Source of the DNA: Thermococcus cleftensis
Lineage (GTDB): Archaea > Methanobacteriota_B > Thermococci > Thermococcales > Thermococcaceae
DNA: 64,000 nt
Assembly (NCBI RefSeq): GCF_000265525.1
Contig: NC_018015.1
Span: forward strand, 1,710,322-1,774,321
Direction: 5' to 3'
The notes under the pieces were generated by a model. That model was given only the letters and a program-made list of their open reading frames with translations. It was not told the DNA's origin and made no database searches. Shown in pieces: positions 8,943-18,223 of this stretch (position 1 is its first letter; every line of letters begins with the position of its first letter). Both the position numbers and the translations under genes were made by a program.

Positions 8943-10995
8943 CCGTGTACTTGCCCTCCACCTGGGCCAGTCTGAGCTTTGACGTCAGTCCTCCAGCAGG
9001 GACGAAGTCGTGCTCCAACAGCTCGCCGGTCAGGGTGTTGAACTTGGCGAAGTACGTTCCCTTTCCTCCGACCCCTTTTATGCTCGCGTAGCCCTCCTCG
9101 ATGTTGTGGGCGACCCATTCTATTGAGACGCTGTCCCCGTAGTTCTCCCCCACGAACCTCTCGAATGCCTTCGCTATGGCGCTCTCTATGTACTGATACT
9201 CGAAGGAAAGAACCTCCCCAGTTTTCCTGTGGATCACCAGCTTTCCGAAGGTCTTCGAACCGGTGAACTCGACCTCCCAGTGGTCCGAGAGCCTCAGCCC
9301 CTCCACCGACGGGTTTGGCTCGACATCGGCTATTCTCTCAAGGGCTATCTCCTCGACGACGCTTCCCTTTACGAACCTGTCCATCTCCCCCAAATTACCT
9401 TCCCTCGACACGAGGAGCCTCACTACCTGCCTTTCGTTCTCGAGGGTTATGCTGAACCCCTCCCCCGACTCCTCAACGAAGACAGCCTTGAATCCTGGAT
9501 AGCGCTCCAGGGCCAGTTCCACTGCCAGGTCACGCTCTATGGTAACGTTCTTCTCGATGATCTCGCCGCTGGACCCGTCGTATGTTATGCTCGCCTTTAT
9601 ACCCCTCCCCTCGAACTCCGCTCTGACGATCTGGTGGTTTGTCACCCTGCAGGACCTGAGCTCAAGGCTATCCAATGCCGGAACGCTTCCGAGGGCCTTC
9701 CGAAGAACCTCCACCGGCGAGCTTAGGCTCCTCTCCTCCAGAACCTCCCCAGTCCTGGGTTCGAGGGAGAGGACTTTAACGGATCCCTCAGCTATCAGAT
9801 CCACCACGATTCTCTCGGGCTTCCTCTCGATTCCTATGATCCTGCCGTCTGGGTACTTGCCGAGCAGGATTTCCAGCACTGCTTCCTCGCTCAGGACGGG
9901 AGAGACCCTTTTCACCTCGCCGCTGTAGGAGTTGATCTCCACCTCAAAGAGGTACCGCCGGGTTTTTCCTCTGAGAACCGTGAAACGGCTCCTTTTCGTT
10001 GCTTCAATGACGTTGGGCTCCTCCCCTGTGGCATCAAAGACGGCCTTTCCGGCGAGCTCCAGGAGAACCTCATCGGGAAGAGGCTCCGCCTCGGCCCAGA
10101 CGCGCCCCTCGTTGAAGTCAAAATGAACCCTGACCTCGTTTCTGCCTGCCTCAAAGACCAGCTCCGCGCCCTCCGGAACGTAGGCCTTCCTCGTCTGGAC
10201 GACCTTCAGGTCGAGCCATTCCTTCCTGACCGCCTCTTCGATGACGAACCTCTCCGGACCGGGGGCTTCTTTGATCTCTACCTCGGTGGCCTGGACCGTC
10301 GCAACGTCCTCCAGGAGAACCTTCATAGCCAGGCCCTTCAGCTCCCCCTCCGCCTTCATTACCACCCTGTCCCCGTCCACGAGGGCCTTTCCACTGTCGC
10401 TTTCCCTGCTCCATGAGACGATGTAAACGGGCCTGAGCTTGAGTCTCAGCGCCTTGACCTTCGAGGCCTCCGGTGAAACGCCGTACTTGTACGCGGCCAC
10501 CTTCCTGGCCTCTTCCACGAGGTTTTTGGTGTCAAGGGGTTCCACGAGCGGCCCGTCGAGGACGAACTCCCTGAACTCCACTCCCTCCCTGCTTTCCTCC
10601 TCCCCAATTAGCTTTTCGAGAAGCGTCCGAGGAGGTTCTATGGAGTACCTGTTGAAGGCCTCTGCCAGCCACTCGGGGCCCAATACCTTTACCCCCTCCT
10701 GTTCCAGCCCTGGCCAGTCCCCGCCGAGTACTATGAGAATCGCGCGGTCATACTTCTTTAATACCAACTTGAGCCACTCGCTCCTGGCCTTCCCTCGGAG
10801 TAGAGAAACCGCGAGCCTTTCCGGGCCCTGGAACGGGTTTTCCCTCTCTCCAATGACCGTGATTAGCCTGGCGTCTCCCTTTTTCTTGTACTCCCTGCCG
10901 ACTTCCGCGTATCCGGCTTTCCTGAGCAGTTCTGCCAAACCCTCCACCAGAAAATCGTCGGGTGCCAGAAGGATTATTGATGGGTCCCACCTCAT
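8935..10995 (-). CDS. Large protein of unknown function with PepSY-like repeats
   Basis: A 686-residue protein that I do not recognise as a named family. The first 120 residues form an alpha/beta domain ([23 protein letters not shown], then [14 protein letters not shown]) that weakly suggests a restriction-endonuclease-like fold. The rest is a chain of beta-rich units of roughly 70-90 residues. Each ends in an 'x-G-E-V/I/L' turn: [50 protein letters not shown]. This resembles PepSY-type repeats. No signal peptide or membrane helix is evident, so a cytoplasmic location is likely. It is monocistronic; the PepSY comparison is my inference. Confidence 0.6.
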   Translation of the reverse strand: MRWDPSIILLAPDDFLVEGLAELLRKAGYAEVGREYKKKGDARLITVIGERENPFQGPERLAVSLLRGKARSEWLKLVLKKYDRAILIVLGGDWPGLEQEGVKVLGPEWLAEAFNRYSIEPPRTLLEKLIGEEESREGVEFREFVLDGPLVEPLDTKNLVEEARKVAAYKYGVSPEASKVKALRLKLRPVYIVSWSRESDSGKALVDGDRVVMKAEGELKGLAMKVLLEDVATVQATEVEIKEAPGPERFVIEEAVRKEWLDLKVVQTRKAYVPEGAELVFEAGRNEVRVHFDFNEGRVWAEAEPLPDEVLLELAGKAVFDATGEEPNVIEATKRSRFTVLRGKTRRYLFEVEINSYSGEVKRVSPVLSEEAVLEILLGKYPDGRIIGIERKPERIVVDLIAEGSVKVLSLEPRTGEVLEERSLSSPVEVLRKALGSVPALDSLELRSCRVTNHQIVRAEFEGRGIKASITYDGSSGEIIEKNVTIERDLAVELALERYPGFKAVFVEESGEGFSITLENERQVVRLLVSREGNLGEMDRFVKGSVVEEIALERIADVEPNPSVEGLRLSDHWEVEFTGSKTFGKLVIHRKTGEVLSFEYQYIESAIAKAFERFVGENYGDSVSIEWVAHNIEEGYASIKGVGGKGTYFAKFNTLTGELLEHDFVPAGGLTSKLRLAQVEGKYTVK

Positions 10996-11055
10996 GTTAT
11001 CCCCCTAAGGGATAAAAATGGGGAGGATAAATAGTTTGCTGGAGGTAAAACCCCG

Positions 11056-11844
11056 TTATTGAGCCGAAGAGTACGATTTTTCAACCAGCCACTTAACAAT
11101 TGTTTCGTGGAACTCCTCGGCCCACTCGGGGTCTTCAAATATCTCGTGGTACGCCCCCTCGAACTCCCTCAGGGTTTTGTCCTCGACGGCCAGCTCCTCG
11201 AAGAGTCTGCGTGAGCCTTCAGGCGGGGTTATTACATCGCCAGTGCCGATCAGAAGGAGGATCGGGACTTTTATCTTGTCCGCCTCCCTGTGGGCCAGCT
11301 CCATGTTCACGAAGATGCTCCTTCCCAGCTTGGCCGAAATCCTGTCGTGGACGAGTGGGTCTTCAACGTACCTCCTTACAGCTTCCCCGTTCCTTGAGAG
11401 GAGTTCCGGCTTTATGCCGTTGGAGAGAACAACACCAGGAGCGATCTTTCCAAGGAACTTCGCGAGGGCCACCATGAAGCCCGGCGTTTCCGGGCTCTTG
11501 GCGAGGGCAGGCGAGGAAGCTATTAATCCCCGTATTTTATCGGGCCGCGTCTCAGCGTACCTGATGACAGTTAGACCACCGAGGCTGTGGCCGAAGAGGA
11601 AGGGCTTCTCCCCGATCTCCTCGATTATCGAGTCGATTATTTCCATCGCCTCCTCGACGCTCGTGTGCCCTCTCTTGCCAGGGCTTTTCCCGTGGCCGGG
11701 CCAGTCGAAGGTGTAAACTCCAAAGCCGGCATAGTTGAGTTCCTTAATCAGTCTTCCATACCTTCCGCTGTGCTCGCCGAGGCCGTGGACGAGAACGACC
11801 CAGCCGAGCTTTGCTTCGCCGAATTTGGCCTTGTAAACCTCCAT
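11056..11844 (-). CDS. Alpha/beta hydrolase, lysophospholipase/monoacylglycerol lipase type
   Basis: A 262-residue serine hydrolase. The oxyanion-hole region is VLVHGLGEHSGRY, the nucleophile elbow is GHSLGG near residue 107, the acid is in LLIGTGDVITPP and the catalytic histidine is in GAYHEIFEDPE, so the triad is complete. Family members (hydrolase_4/PldB) cleave monoacylglycerols or lysophospholipids; archaeal lipids are ether-linked, so the natural substrate is uncertain. No signal peptide is seen. It lies directly downstream of CRISPR array 1 on the same strand. Confidence 0.85.
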   Translation of the reverse strand: MEVYKAKFGEAKLGWVVLVHGLGEHSGRYGRLIKELNYAGFGVYTFDWPGHGKSPGKRGHTSVEEAMEIIDSIIEEIGEKPFLFGHSLGGLTVIRYAETRPDKIRGLIASSPALAKSPETPGFMVALAKFLGKIAPGVVLSNGIKPELLSRNGEAVRRYVEDPLVHDRISAKLGRSIFVNMELAHREADKIKVPILLLIGTGDVITPPEGSRRLFEELAVEDKTLREFEGAYHEIFEDPEWAEEFHETIVKWLVEKSYSSAQ

Positions 11845-11993
11845 TTAGATCACCCGGATAGGGCCGCTGGAAGTCATTCCCACAATGTGCAGTTTCTCAG
11901 AAAAGGTTTTTGGGAGTATACACAGCGCGACAACCGTGCACCACTTCTACGGAAACCGTCTGGCCCTAGCTGGGCGATCGTCGCGACGACTCC

Positions 11994-13432
11994 CTTTCCA
12001 CACAATTCTGTCCTATGGAAACTCTACGATGCAGACAACGATCTTGACGTGACAATGCTTTCCTTTCCACACAATTCTGTCCTATGGAAACTTCGTCAAG
12101 GCATGGGATCTCATTCTTACACAATTCGACTTTCCACACAATTCTGTCCTACGGAAACTCCTGGACGTCAAGGAAGAGTACGTACTCCCCGGGTTCGTCT
12201 TTCCACACAATTCTGTCCTACGGAAACGGGCAGAATCAGAACGTTTCAGCGCTCGCGAACATGACGACTTTCCACACAATTCTGTCCTACGGAAACGCAC
12301 AGAAGCCCTTGAGGCAATCAGCTCGCTGAGAGTGCTTTCCACACAATTCTGTCCTACGGAAACAGAAGTGATTAGAGCGGAGGAAGGCCCAAGGTAACCC
12401 TTTCCACACAATTCTGTCCTACGGAAACACATCACAAACCGCTCCTGGCCGACCTGGACGAAGTAACTTTCCACACAATTCTGTCCTACGGAAACCAGAG
12501 AAATTCGGGGCTTTCAAGATTCCGGACGACAACTTTCCACACAATTCTGTCCTACGGAAACTGCAGTTGCACGTGCCGTTGCTAATCCCCGTCCAGTTCA
12601 CGCTTTCCACACAATTCTGTCCTACGGAAACAAAACGCTGTTTTCGTCCTCCTCTTCGACTTCGAAATCGACTTTCCACACAATTCTGTCCTACGGAAAC
12701 ATGTTCGAGGAGGTTGAGAAGAATGGAGGCTGAAAAGGTCTTTCCACACAATTCTGTCCTACGGAAACAAGGAGGTGAAGACATGAGCACCCGCCTCTTT
12801 GACGTCTTTCCACACAATTCTGTCCTACGGAAACAGTATGACCCTCTCGACCTCCATCATGCCCACCACCTTCTTTCCACACAATTCTGTCCTACGGAAA
12901 CTTATTGTTGCAGCAAGATCAGTATATATGTCAGGAGCACTTTCCACACAATTCTGTCCTACGGAAACATGAGCGTGAACGTGGAACTTTACCCCTCCAG
13001 CGCGGCCGTCTTTCCACACAATTCTGTCCTACGGAAACTCATGAGCGACCCTCCTTCTCTACAGGGGGCAGTTCTTCTTTCCACACAATTCTGTCCTACG
13101 GAAACACGACCTCAGGGACGGCCCCACCGAGGTAAACGAGCTCTTTCCACACAATTCTGTCCTACGGAAACTCCGCGAGGTCCGGGTCCATGCTGAGAAG
13201 GTGATTACTTTCCACACAATTCTGTCCTACGGAAACTTGACTTCTACTCGAACGTTTACAGGCAGAAGGTCATCTTTCCACACAATTCTGTCCTACGGAA
13301 ACCCTTCACTTCCGGCGGAACTACGTCCCGAATTCTATCTTTCCACACAATTCTGTCCTACGGAAACTCCGGGACCGGGAACGTCGGCCCGTCCCTGGTC
13401 ACACTTTCCACACAATTCTGTCCTACGGAAAC
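11994..13432 (-). CRISPR. CRISPR array 1 (22 repeats, 21 spacers)
   Basis: Twenty-two 29-base repeats separated by 21 spacers of 36-41 bases. On the plus strand the repeat starts CTTTCCACACAATTC and ends TGTCCTACGGAAAC. The two leftmost copies (11994, 12063) have CCTATGG instead of CCTACGG, as expected for old, leader-distal repeats. A decayed half repeat, CTTCTACGGAAAC, is visible at 11944-11956. The leader is at the right (13433 onward), so crRNA precursor is read on the minus strand. No cas genes adjoin this array; the type I-B genes 12 kb away probably serve it because array 2 within them has the same repeat. Confidence 0.98.
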
Positions 13433-13538
13433 GCTCCGGGAATTCCCCGGGTTCTCGATTTTAAGTTCTTTCTTCACCGCTATTTAAACCTTGTTCTAAA
13501 AACCCGTGTCACCGCATTCTATTTATAAAGCCGGCACA
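13433..13538 (-). promoter_or_regulatory. Leader of CRISPR array 1
   Basis: A 106-base leader next to the newest repeat. It differs at a single base from the leader of array 3 (36049-36154). On the minus strand it carries two TATA-like elements, CTTTATAAATAG (about 13520-13531) and GTTTAAATAG (13480-13489). The latter starts 48 bases from the first repeat, as in arrays 2 and 3, so transcription should begin roughly 20-25 bases before the array. The imperfect palindrome around GGGAATTCCC lies a few bases from the repeat. Confidence 0.85.
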
Positions 13539-14030
13539 GGAATAGGGAAACGTCGAAAGGACTGCTTTCACCCGAAGAGAGCCTTACAATGATCCAAAAG
13601 CAAAAAGAAAAAATCGAAACCGCTTTCAGGAGTTTCAACGGGTTAAAACAAGAGCAGGGAAAATAAAACCCCGCGTTAAACCCGATTGACCATTCAAACT
13701 CCCATAAAAATGCCTTAAACCACACACAAACCCTCCAGAGCACTCAAAGCACGATTTAATTTTACACTCGCAAAACCCTTCGACGTCGTTCTCATCAAGA
13801 ATCAAGAACGGATTTGGTGGGGCTCTTGGCGATAGATGGAGAGTTATGGGGTTGGATATAGGGAACAAGCAAGACTGAAAGCCAATCGGCGGTTCAAAGT
13901 GATTTAACAGCGTTTCAATCGGTTCGGTGCTACGTCCTTCGGGTGGTCTCTTTTCGTCTTTGGGGGTTGGGAAGAGGAGTCAATGGTGGGTTCGCTCAAA
14001 GAGGGCAGTTTCACGAGGCTTCTAAAAAAG
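13539..14030. other. Non-coding AT-rich region behind leader 1
   Basis: About 490 bases between the leader of array 1 and the end of the next minus-strand gene. Possible short frames lack ribosome-binding sites and typical codon use, so no gene is called. Composition is more AT-rich than the surroundings up to about 13780. Similar-sized non-coding stretches lie behind leaders 2 and 3, but I see no clear sequence match between them. Confidence 0.4.
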
Positions 14031-14684
14031 TTAAGACGAAAAGGGGCTTTCCTTAAGCTTCTCGTTGACGAAGCGGACAAACTTTTCGATATCCTTACCA
14101 ATAGTGTCCGGTTCGGGCTTCATGAGCACGTAGAACACGTTGGTCTTCGGAGTCAGCGAGACGTGTTTGACGTTGCGGGGATTGGAGAGGCTTTCGATGA
14201 GGGCCTTCAGGTTCTCCACGTCGCGCCTCTTCTCGTAGAGGGCCTCGTACTGCCTTCCGGCGACCTCGATTATCTCCCTCTGGAGGAGGTCCTCGTTCTC
14301 TATGCCCGGCCTCATTCTGTAGTATCCCTTCTGTATCAGATGGGCCTCCCTCCGTATGTCCGAAAACGGCTTGATGACGATGTACAGCTTGTCGTGCCGG
14401 CTCGTTATCAGTGCTATCGGGAAGTAGAGGAGGCTGTGCCTGGGCAGGAGCGTGAGGGTGAACTCCATCTTCCTGACGTTGCTCCTGTTGATTTTATACT
14501 CCGCGCGGAAGCCTATGTAACCGCCGAGCCACGTGTACAGCTCGTCCTCTGGCTTCACTACTTCCTTTATCGCTTTTATGTAGTGTTCCATCAGCAGGAG
14601 GTTGAGCTTCCTGCCCCTGTAGAACTGGAGGGCTGAAACGCCGGCTATTATAAATATAACTGCAAACAGCAGCTGATTGTCCAT
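14031..14684 (-). CDS. Membrane-anchored protein of unknown function in the ArsA operon
   Basis: A 217-residue protein. The N-terminus MDNQLLFAVIFIIAGVSALQ is a single membrane anchor, followed by a soluble domain presumably on the cytoplasmic side because of the basic residues that follow (FYRGRKLN). The domain has mixed alpha/beta character (FTLTLLPRHSLLYFPIALI, KLYIVIKPFS). The start at 14684 directly follows the stop of the MIP18-like gene. It is the last gene of a four-gene operon with the ArsA ATPase, so a role in membrane protein handling or cluster delivery is possible. I do not recognise the family by name. Confidence 0.65.
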   Translation of the reverse strand: MDNQLLFAVIFIIAGVSALQFYRGRKLNLLLMEHYIKAIKEVVKPEDELYTWLGGYIGFRAEYKINRSNVRKMEFTLTLLPRHSLLYFPIALITSRHDKLYIVIKPFSDIRREAHLIQKGYYRMRPGIENEDLLQREIIEVAGRQYEALYEKRRDVENLKALIESLSNPRNVKHVSLTPKTNVFYVLMKPEPDTIGKDIEKFVRFVNEKLKESPFSS

Positions 14685-14685
14685 C

Positions 14686-14973
14686 TCAATCCTCCTCCAG
14701 GGGGTAGTATCTTTCCAGGGTTCGGGCATCGATTATCTCCAATCCGGGAACATCATCGAGGACATTGATGATATCCCTGACTATCCTCCTCCGGATCGGC
14801 CAGCTGAGGGCGTGCTGGAAGGGGCGGTGAAGCCCCTCTGCCAGGCGGAGGTAGATCCTTGTCCCGTCCTCGTCAGCAATAACAGCCTCGACGAGACCCA
14901 GGCTAACTATGTCCACGTCGGTTATTGGCTCCCTCACCCTTTTAAGCCTCTCGTGGAGCGCTTTAGCCTTCAA
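14686..14973 (-). CDS. MIP18/DUF59-type iron-sulfur assembly domain protein
   Basis: A 95-residue protein with the MIP18 (DUF59) pattern: RVREPITDVDIVSLGLVEAV near residues 13-32, then a strand pair and LSWPIRRRIVRDIINVLDDV. Family members act in maturation or transfer of Fe-S clusters, often with P-loop ATPases. It starts at a TTG overlapping the end of the ArsA gene by 11 bases and is followed within 2 bases by the membrane-protein gene. Two further MIP18-type genes occur at 50.6-51.3 kb. Confidence 0.7.
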   Translation of the reverse strand: MKAKALHERLKRVREPITDVDIVSLGLVEAVIADEDGTRIYLRLAEGLHRPFQHALSWPIRRRIVRDIINVLDDVPGLEIIDARTLERYYPLEED

Positions 14974-15955
14974 CTATAATTCCCCCCAGTTCCCTGAGCC
15001 GCTCCAGCCCCCTGGGCTCCTCGGCGAATACCGGTATCTTCACCATCTCCACCCCGGGGAACTTCCGCCCGACCTCCCTTAGAACCATTTCCTGGGTTTC
15101 CAGCTTGGCCCTCAGCTCCGGGATCTCTCCTTTCAGCTCGAGAACCTTGTTCATAACTATCATGTTGAATGGCACGTGGAACTTCCTGAGGCTCTCCCTG
15201 GCTCTTTCGGTTTCATAGAGGGGAAGCATCTCCGGGTTCATCACCGCCACGACGCTCGTCTTTCTGGGGTTGGTTATCACACCCTCTACGAAGGCCACCT
15301 CCTCGCGGTACTTCTTTAGCTCCCTCATAACCGCGTCTTCTTCCTCCTTCGTTGGGAGCTTCACCCTCTCGTCCCCTACCACGAACTCCTGCTCCCCGTG
15401 AATGTTGGCTATCGCCGCGCGCCTCTCGAGTATTGCCTTCCTTATCTCGATGAGCTTGTCGGCCCAGATGAGTGATATCCTTGGCAGGGCCAGGACGCGG
15501 AGGGTTAATCCGGTCGGCGGGGTATCGAAGATTATCACGTCCCACTCGTCGCCTTTCACCAGTATCTCCCTCACCGCCTCCAGCGTGGCGTACTCCTCGA
15601 TTCCCGGGGAGTAGCTCAGAACCTCGAAGTACTTCTCCAGGTTTATGACGGTGAGGTAGCGGTACGTGTGCTTCATGCTCTCCTCCAGGTGCTTGAGGTA
15701 GGTCTTTATCAGCTTCTCCATGTCAAGCTCCGCCGCGTAGAGGTTCTCGGCTATCTTCTTCGGTTTGTCCTTGAGCTTTACCATCAGCACGTCACCGAGG
15801 TTGTGGGCCGGGTCGAGCGACACTACCAGCGTCCGGTAGCCCCTCTCCGCGAGCGCCGTAGCGGCCGCCGCAGAACTGGTAGTTTTACCAACTCCGCCCT
15901 TACCTATGAAAAAGACGACGCGGTAGCCCTTTTTGGGCAGGAAGAACTCCCTCAT
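14963..15955 (-). CDS. ArsA/Get3-family ATPase
   Basis: A 330-residue single-domain ArsA/Get3 ATPase. The deviant Walker A is GKGGVGKTTSS near residue 18, the switch I region is VSLDPAHNLGDVL, and DTPPTGLTLRVLALP is the A/switch II-like motif. Eukaryotic Get3 delivers tail-anchored proteins to membranes and bacterial ArsA drives arsenite export; archaeal single-domain members are regarded as Get3-like. No ArsB or ArsR gene adjoins, favouring the Get3-like role. ATG 15955 is preceded by GAGGTGG. The gene belongs to an operon with a small upstream gene, the MIP18-like gene and a membrane-anchored protein. Confidence 0.85.
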   Translation of the reverse strand: MREFFLPKKGYRVVFFIGKGGVGKTTSSAAAATALAERGYRTLVVSLDPAHNLGDVLMVKLKDKPKKIAENLYAAELDMEKLIKTYLKHLEESMKHTYRYLTVINLEKYFEVLSYSPGIEEYATLEAVREILVKGDEWDVIIFDTPPTGLTLRVLALPRISLIWADKLIEIRKAILERRAAIANIHGEQEFVVGDERVKLPTKEEEDAVMRELKKYREEVAFVEGVITNPRKTSVVAVMNPEMLPLYETERARESLRKFHVPFNMIVMNKVLELKGEIPELRAKLETQEMVLREVGRKFPGVEMVKIPVFAEEPRGLERLRELGGIIVEG

Positions 15956-15964
15956 GGGACCACC

Positions 15965-16255
15965 TCACGTGATTTCAAACATTCCGGCCAGCTCGCCGAG
16001 CACGTCGTCCATATCCACCGCCCTGCGCTGCATTACGTACAGCTCGCGCGTCATATGGGGGAGCACTCTTATCACGAGCGTCGTCGGCGGGCTGGGGATT
16101 CCAACGAAAGCCCCCATGAGCGTGAGCGCGAAGACGTTCTCAAGCTCTCTCAGCTCGAATTCGAGGTACTCGGTTGAGTTCTGTTTGAATGCCCCGAAAA
16201 AACCCTTTAAGAAGGCTCTAACGTTCTCCAGCGGGTCTTTTTCTTTGTCCTTCAT
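15965..16255 (-). CDS. Small conserved-looking protein upstream of the ArsA ATPase
   Basis: A 96-residue protein starting MKDKEKDPLENVRAFLKG; the ATG at 16255 follows GGTGGTGAG. It has a hydrophobic middle (FALTLMGAFVGIPSPPTTLVI) and an acidic C-terminus (AVDMDDVLGELAGMFEIT). The hydrophobic stretch contains prolines and may form a membrane hairpin or a buried core. I do not recognise the family. It ends 9 bases before the ArsA-type gene and is probably its operon partner. Confidence 0.6.
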   Translation of the reverse strand: MKDKEKDPLENVRAFLKGFFGAFKQNSTEYLEFELRELENVFALTLMGAFVGIPSPPTTLVIRVLPHMTRELYVMQRRAVDMDDVLGELAGMFEIT

Positions 16256-16291
16256 TCTCACCACCTGAGAATCAAAAATAAGGAAAAGACG

Positions 16292-18049
16292 TCAGGCCGC
16301 GCTCGCGGCGTACTCCTCGCTCGGCCTCTTCCAGGCCACCCAGAAGTCCCAGGCGAGGAGCAGGTTGAGGAACAGGCTGACCACGAGCGCACCCTTGACG
16401 GCTATGAGGTACTGTCCGGTCATCGGGACGTAGATGAGGTACCAGATTATCGCCGCCGTCACGGTGATCCAGAGGAACAGCGCCGGAATAATCACCGCCC
16501 AGCTCCACTTGCCTGCCTGCTGAACCTTGGCTACCCACAGCGCTGCCGTCATCATGGCTATGCTCGCGAGCATCTGGTTCATCGCGCTGAACGCCGGCCA
16601 GATGACCTTGTAGCCGGCTCCCCAGGCGAGGTAGGTTCCAATGCCCGCTATTATTATCGAGGCCACCCACTTGTTGGTGAGGATCTTTGCGATTCCCTTG
16701 CTCGTGTCAGTGACCATGCTGAAAAGCTCCTGCCAGGCAAAGCGGCCGAGCCTCGTGGCCGTGTCGAGCGAGGTCAGCGTAAAGGCCGAAACCCACAGCG
16801 TCGCGAAGGTCTTTCCGAAGGTCTCGCTCACGCCGTAGAACTCGCTGACGGCCTTGGCGTAGCCTCCGAGGAAGGTTCCAAGGCCTCCCTTGGTTATGTA
16901 CTCGGTGGCCCACTGCTCCGGCTGAAGTCCCGTGAGCTGGACTCCGTAGACGGCTATGGCGGTTATGACGATCGTTGAAAGGAACCCTTCAGTGAACATT
17001 CCGCCGTAGCCAACCATGAGGCCGTGTATCTCGTTGTCAAGCTGCTTGCTGGTGGTTCCAGAGCCGACGAGGGAGTGGAATCCGCTGAGCGAGCCACAGG
17101 CGATTATGAGAGGTATCGTTGGCCAGAAGGGCGATGCCACGGGAACACTACTACCTCCCTCTCCTATACCCGTGACCACGTAGGCACTCCAGGTGGTGTA
17201 CGCTGGAGCAGTGAAGTCCTTGGCAAGGAAGATGAACGCTATTCCACCGAAGATGAGGCCGAACCAGAGGATATATGCGTTGAGATAGTCCCTGGGCTGG
17301 AGGAGTATCCACACCGGGAGCGAGGCCGCGATTATGATGTAAACCATGAGGATTATGTTCCAGTAGTGGTAGGCGGTCGTGTAGGCTGCGGAGGTTGTGT
17401 CGGTCTGGCCGTCCACGAAGACCAGCGGGTACTTGAGACCGATCCACACTGCTGCGATGAGGAGGACGATGCCTATTATCGTTGCCAGCTTGAAGTCCAG
17501 CCTGACCTTGTACATCAGGTAACCCAGTATCACCGCGACGAGCAGGAAGAGCAGCGTTGCGGTTGCCGCCTGGGGTGTCACGGTCAGGAGCTTGGCTGTT
17601 ACCGCGACGAAAGCCGCGACGACCAGCAGCAGGGCGAACCAGATGTAGACCTCGAAGGCTACGCCCGTCTTCCTGCTCATGAGCCTTCCGGCTATCCACT
17701 GGACCGACTTGCCATCGTAGCGGACAGAGGACATCAGTGCGAGATAGTCGTGGACGGCACCGATGAAGACGTTTCCAAACCAGACCCACAGCAGTCCAGG
17801 CAGCCAACCCCATGCCATTGCAATTGCCGGACCAACTATGGGCCCTGCTCCCGCTATCGATGCAAAGTGGTGGCCGTAGAGGACCAGTGGGTGCGCTGGA
17901 ACGTAGTCAACTCCGTCGTAGAGCCTGTGGGCAGGCGTCGGTCTGTTAGGGTCTGCCTTTACAACCTTGCTCTGAAGGCTCTTGCCATAGCTGAAGTACA
18001 TGGCCAGGTATATTGCACCAGCCAGAAGAACTATTACAGCAGAGTTCAT
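16292..18049 (-). CDS. cstA: CstA family carbon starvation/pyruvate-peptide transporter
   Basis: A 585-residue polytopic membrane protein with the CstA signature. It includes RLYDGVDYVPAHPLVLYGHH near the N-terminus, the long loop IAGAGPIVGPAIAMAWGWLP, GCGSL-like ACGSLSGFHSLVGSGTTSKQ and repeated hydrophobic helices (about 16). Bacterial CstA and BtsT take up pyruvate or peptides. ATG 18049 has GGAGGTG upstream. A TATA-like GCATTTATAC on the minus strand lies about 18097-18105. It is next to a biotin-dependent carboxyltransferase using pyruvate or oxaloacetate, which makes pyruvate uptake an attractive but unproven role. Confidence 0.93.
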   Translation of the reverse strand: MNSAVIVLLAGAIYLAMYFSYGKSLQSKVVKADPNRPTPAHRLYDGVDYVPAHPLVLYGHHFASIAGAGPIVGPAIAMAWGWLPGLLWVWFGNVFIGAVHDYLALMSSVRYDGKSVQWIAGRLMSRKTGVAFEVYIWFALLLVVAAFVAVTAKLLTVTPQAATATLLFLLVAVILGYLMYKVRLDFKLATIIGIVLLIAAVWIGLKYPLVFVDGQTDTTSAAYTTAYHYWNIILMVYIIIAASLPVWILLQPRDYLNAYILWFGLIFGGIAFIFLAKDFTAPAYTTWSAYVVTGIGEGGSSVPVASPFWPTIPLIIACGSLSGFHSLVGSGTTSKQLDNEIHGLMVGYGGMFTEGFLSTIVITAIAVYGVQLTGLQPEQWATEYITKGGLGTFLGGYAKAVSEFYGVSETFGKTFATLWVSAFTLTSLDTATRLGRFAWQELFSMVTDTSKGIAKILTNKWVASIIIAGIGTYLAWGAGYKVIWPAFSAMNQMLASIAMMTAALWVAKVQQAGKWSWAVIIPALFLWITVTAAIIWYLIYVPMTGQYLIAVKGALVVSLFLNLLLAWDFWVAWKRPSEEYAASAA

Positions 18050-18223
18050 TGTTGCACCTCCATGTATATTCTGCACTGTGATGTACACTTCTGGAGTATA
18101 AATGCTTTTCGGCAAAAAACTGAAGGTATTCCGTTTTTGAACTAACCGTTAGAAATCACGTCCGGATTCCCAGTGAAAGTATTTTAAGAGGGTGATAGAA
18201 AGAAAAGAAGCTGGGAGAAGGCT

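Noticed and set aside
12082-13464. Several overlapping reading frames of 60-210 codons across CRISPR array 1 on both strands
   Set aside because: They translate the CRISPR repeat over and over (FHTILSYGN, VSVGQNCVE) and are artefacts; the same holds in arrays 2 and 3.
13519-13868. Two minus-strand frames in the gap behind leader 1
   Set aside because: They overlap the leader promoter and have codon use and composition unlike genes of this organism.
14963-15955. Arsenite pump ATPase partnered with the permease at 58 kb
   Set aside because: The two genes are 42 kb apart and the ATPase operon encodes MIP18-type and unknown membrane proteins, which favours a Get3-like role.
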